DNA of 64,000 nucleotides from Cynocephalus volans (taxonomy: Eukaryota; Chordata; Mammalia; Dermoptera; Cynocephalidae). The position numbers and the translations under genes are program-made. Below are positions 60,931 through 64,000 of the stretch, piece after piece. The number at the start of each line of letters is the position of its first letter. Position 1 is the first letter of the stretch. Below the pieces are notes generated by a model. The model saw only the letters and a program-made list of their open reading frames with translations, did not search any database and was not told the origin of the DNA. The stretch lies in NCBI RefSeq assembly GCF_027409185.1, contig NC_084468.1, positions 53,197,001 through 53,261,000 on the forward strand, written 5' to 3'.

Positions 60931-63900
60931 TTTTAAATATATTGTAAAAAATAACTTACTCTAATGTGTTTTCAACATACATTCAGTACCAATTCAAGTT
61001 ATATCAGAAGAGCTCTGTATACTCTATTCTAAAAACTAAGTGGTTTGGTCTCTCATTACTCTTTTTGGCACCATAACAGTTTTTAATTTAGTGCTTTGTT
61101 TTATTTTAATTGCTTATTATTATTTTGGTATAATAGATGAGCAAGAAATAAAGTTTAGCGTTTTCCTTTAAGTAGAAGAGAAACCACTATAGAGTCGTCC
61201 TGTGTACTTTGAAGATAGGAGAAGAAAGATGATATGCACTGATTCCAAATTGGACAGTTTAATGATTGATTTTATTAGAGGTGAACAACTTTTTATATAT
61301 CTATTTCTTTACAAATATAGAAATCATCTGAAAATTAAGTAATTGACAACAATAATTTGATATATTTTGTATTTAAGTATGAAATGTCAGGAACTGTGTA
61401 GAAAATTCTTATGTAAAGGAAAAGAAACGGGAATCGATACTTATGTTCTTTCGTATACTAAGCACTTTAACACAGACTAAAATGTCTTTTGTTCTTATAA
61501 TTTATACTATTCCTAATCTTTTATTTATTAGCTGGAGTTTGCAAATGCTATGCAGTTGCATGTGAAACTACATATTATAAATTATAGTCATTCAAACATA
61601 TAATTTAAAGGCTAGAAACTAAATATATTAAAGATTTTGAGAATCTTAAGTATGGGCTATTTAAATGCACTTACTAATTTATTGTATAAATGTTTTACTT
61701 CAATTTTAGAATATTTTTTAATTGTGACTTTAAAAAGAACTATCTATGCTAACACAGTTTTAGTAAAATAAAAATACTTTATTATATGTGGATAAGTTAA
61801 TATGTAATTGCTGAAAACTGCCATAGAATAAGTGAGTTTGAATTCATTGTTGTCCACCAACCAAAGTCTTCACATTTACCTACTTAAAAAGAGGACAAAA
61901 TACGGTATTTTTCTAACTGTCCATATTTGACCTTTAGCAATCTACATGAAGAAAAAAAAGCATAGCTTTTTTACTTACTGTGTAGTTGTTTTTAAAAAAT
62001 AGTAATTGTACAGGCAGTTATATTTTGGCTCCAATTGAAATACAATGAAATGTTTTCATAAGCTCTCATTTAAAAGTATTTTCTTATTGAGTAATTGCAA
62101 TATAATGACTTGCAATTGCATTAAGCATTTAGAATGAATAGGAAAGAATTGAGTGGAAGCAAAATAAATCCATTAAGTCTGTGTTGAATAGAGACAGGTC
62201 AATAGAGAGAAGCCCTAACTTAAAACATTTATTTGTATTTATATAACTGTACAAAATGTTCATTTCTGAACTTTCTTAGTAAAGATAAATGTAAGGTTAA
62301 CTTTATACAACCTAAGAGATTACCCCCCAGATTTCCTAGGAGATTAAATGTTTGTGCTGTGGTAGTTCCCTGGAAGAGGTTATAATATCCCCATCCAAGT
62401 GACACTGCCACCATAATAGGATGGAAGGAGATTGTGGATAGTCACAGAGCTACTTTTGAATGCAGAAATTGAGCCTACCATCAGAGATTAGGTCCAAACA
62501 ACTTTTGATCAGATACAATTTAGTTCCAGCAAATCACTCAGTTGGGTACTGGGAATAAAGAAGGCCATGGGAATTTTTACTTGTGTTTTACAGAAAGAGA
62601 AATATTTTAAAATTCTATGGCTTTTCATAATTTACAACGGTGAAAACAGTACTACTTTGTAATGTAATGTTACAAAATATGGTCGATTTCTTATCCCAGT
62701 TTCAATGCTGATAAAATTTCTTCATTTAATCCTCCTCATTCCCTCAGCCCAACATTTTAGTTTTATGTTAAAAATTTTGTTCAGACTCTTGATATTAGGA
62801 GGTTCCAATGCCTCAATCTCTCCTGAGATCTTTTATGAATATTTTAGTGTTTAAGCAACCCTTGATTGTTACCCCAAAACAAACTTGTTTCCTTACCACT
62901 CTATATGGAAATACTTAGCAACAATTGTTAGCATATGTCATTATGTACCTCCAAATTATTTAATAACCCTGATAATGATAACTAGCTACAGAAGTATTTG
63001 GTGGTATATGTGTGTGTCTATGACTATATTGATCACATTCCAGTTGATTATCATATGAAAAATTGATACTGCCTTTTCTTCATATTATTTTTATTGGAGT
63101 CAGATGGAAATTATAAGACCCAGCAAGGATATAATCATTACCTTTCTTTTTTCATCTTTATCTAAATAATTGGAAATATAATATTTATCATTAGCCTGTA
63201 CTTTTGTTTTCAGTCTGTTTCACAGAAAGTACAGGATAGAGTTTTTCTGGGGTATTCAGTATTTTTTCATATTATAAGATACATTTTTTAGTGGTTTTTA
63301 AATTTCATTAGTCATTCTCCAAAGCTCTCATTTGATGTTTTTAAATGTCAATAGACAACTTTAAATTTAAAAAATGCATATTTGTGACTACAATGTAATA
63401 TGTTCTACAGGGATAAAATGTCCTACAATATAGTATGTCCTACTGAGATATAATGGTGAATAAGATATAATCTTTATCCTTATAGACAGTGGATACAAAA
63501 GCAAATGTATTGTGACCATTTTTACTTTGCCAGATGTTACTTAAAAATCAGTTATTTGCAGCAATATGCTTTTAAATTTATGAAACAGTAAAAACTTCCA
63601 AACTTTTTTTAAGCTGTGGGCATTTACAAAAAATAGACTTGCATTACTCTTACATAGTCATATGGCAATTTTTTCTCATCCAGATGGTAATATTAAAATT
63701 ATTTTTAGTTTAAATTACCGTACTTTCATTTTTCATATGTGCCTTGCTTAGTCGGATTTCAAATCTACCAAAATATTCAACAGAATACACAGGGATAAGT
63801 CCTTTTCTTAGCTCTTCCAAATTCTTTAGTTATTACATGCATAGTAATAACCACCTTGAAGTGGCTCATTCAGTGGAGCCAGCTGCTAGGGTCATGTCCT

Positions 63901-64000
63901 AAATACAGCTTAAACAGCAGGCTCCAATCTGATGAAACCTGACCGGAAATCACGGAGCAAACAGAAGCTCAGCAGTCGTTCATATTTAAGATTCAGCAGG
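60931..64000. other. Gene-free stretch to window end
   Basis: No gene or confident repeat. The final ~150 bases (63,850-64,000) are less AT-rich ('gagccagctgctagggtcatgtcc', 'acctgaccggaaatcacgg') and could be the edge of something continuing beyond the window, but I cannot say what. Confidence 0.45.

Overview
The window is AT-rich mammalian intergenic DNA. I find no intact protein-coding gene, rRNA gene or CRISPR array. Nearly everything recognisable is interspersed repeat: LINE-1 (L1) of several ages, MaLR-type solo LTRs, an ERV-like LTR, L2 and MIR relics, a mariner-like palindromic MITE family, one tRNA-derived SINE, and two retropseudogenes (triosephosphate isomerase and a Y5-type small RNA). 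The organism is a placental mammal. There are no Alu, B1/B2, carnivore SINEC or ruminant Bov-type SINEs. The one tRNA-type SINE and the L1 3' UTR type made me think of a colugo (Dermoptera), but that is recall, not a search, and only moderately likely.

Layout: 1-500 antisense LTR-like relic; 960-2,750 ancient antisense L1; 3.7-5.2 kb MIR relics and one of two copies of an unnamed repeat; 5,228-6,275 a 5'-truncated L1 between perfect 16-bp target-site duplications (TSDs). 6.4-14.2 kb is mostly ancient antisense L1, interrupted by the SINE at about 9.9 kb. 14.2-21.4 kb is mostly without recognisable content. 21.44-25.05 kb is an old sense L1 split by an LTR (23,009-23,405) and by a Y5 RNA pseudogene (24,435-24,509). 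28.9-29.4 kb is an MLT1-like LTR that received a MITE. 29.6-30.87 kb is the antisense TPI1 retrocopy.

33.4-35.6 kb holds ancient L1 5' regions. 35.8-39.4 kb is an L1 with an inverted 5' half (twin-priming structure) and a second small inversion inside it. 39.7-40.6 kb is an MLT1 LTR split by a younger LTR. 43.2-43.75 kb is an ERV-like LTR. 45.7, 49.9 and 52.6 kb carry further solo LTRs. 53.785-60.917 kb is an old antisense L1 with a 13-bp TSD that hosts a younger, almost full-length antisense L1 (54,300-59,793) with its own 15-bp TSD. The last 3 kb shows nothing I can name.

Nothing here works as an operon or pathway. The content is a layered record of retrotransposition, and the nesting gives relative ages: ancient L1 and MLT1 first, then MST-like LTRs and MITEs. 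The younger L1 family (5.2 kb and 54.3 kb copies) postdates the older L1 it interrupts. Repeat family names come from memory of consensus sequences and should be confirmed with RepeatMasker.
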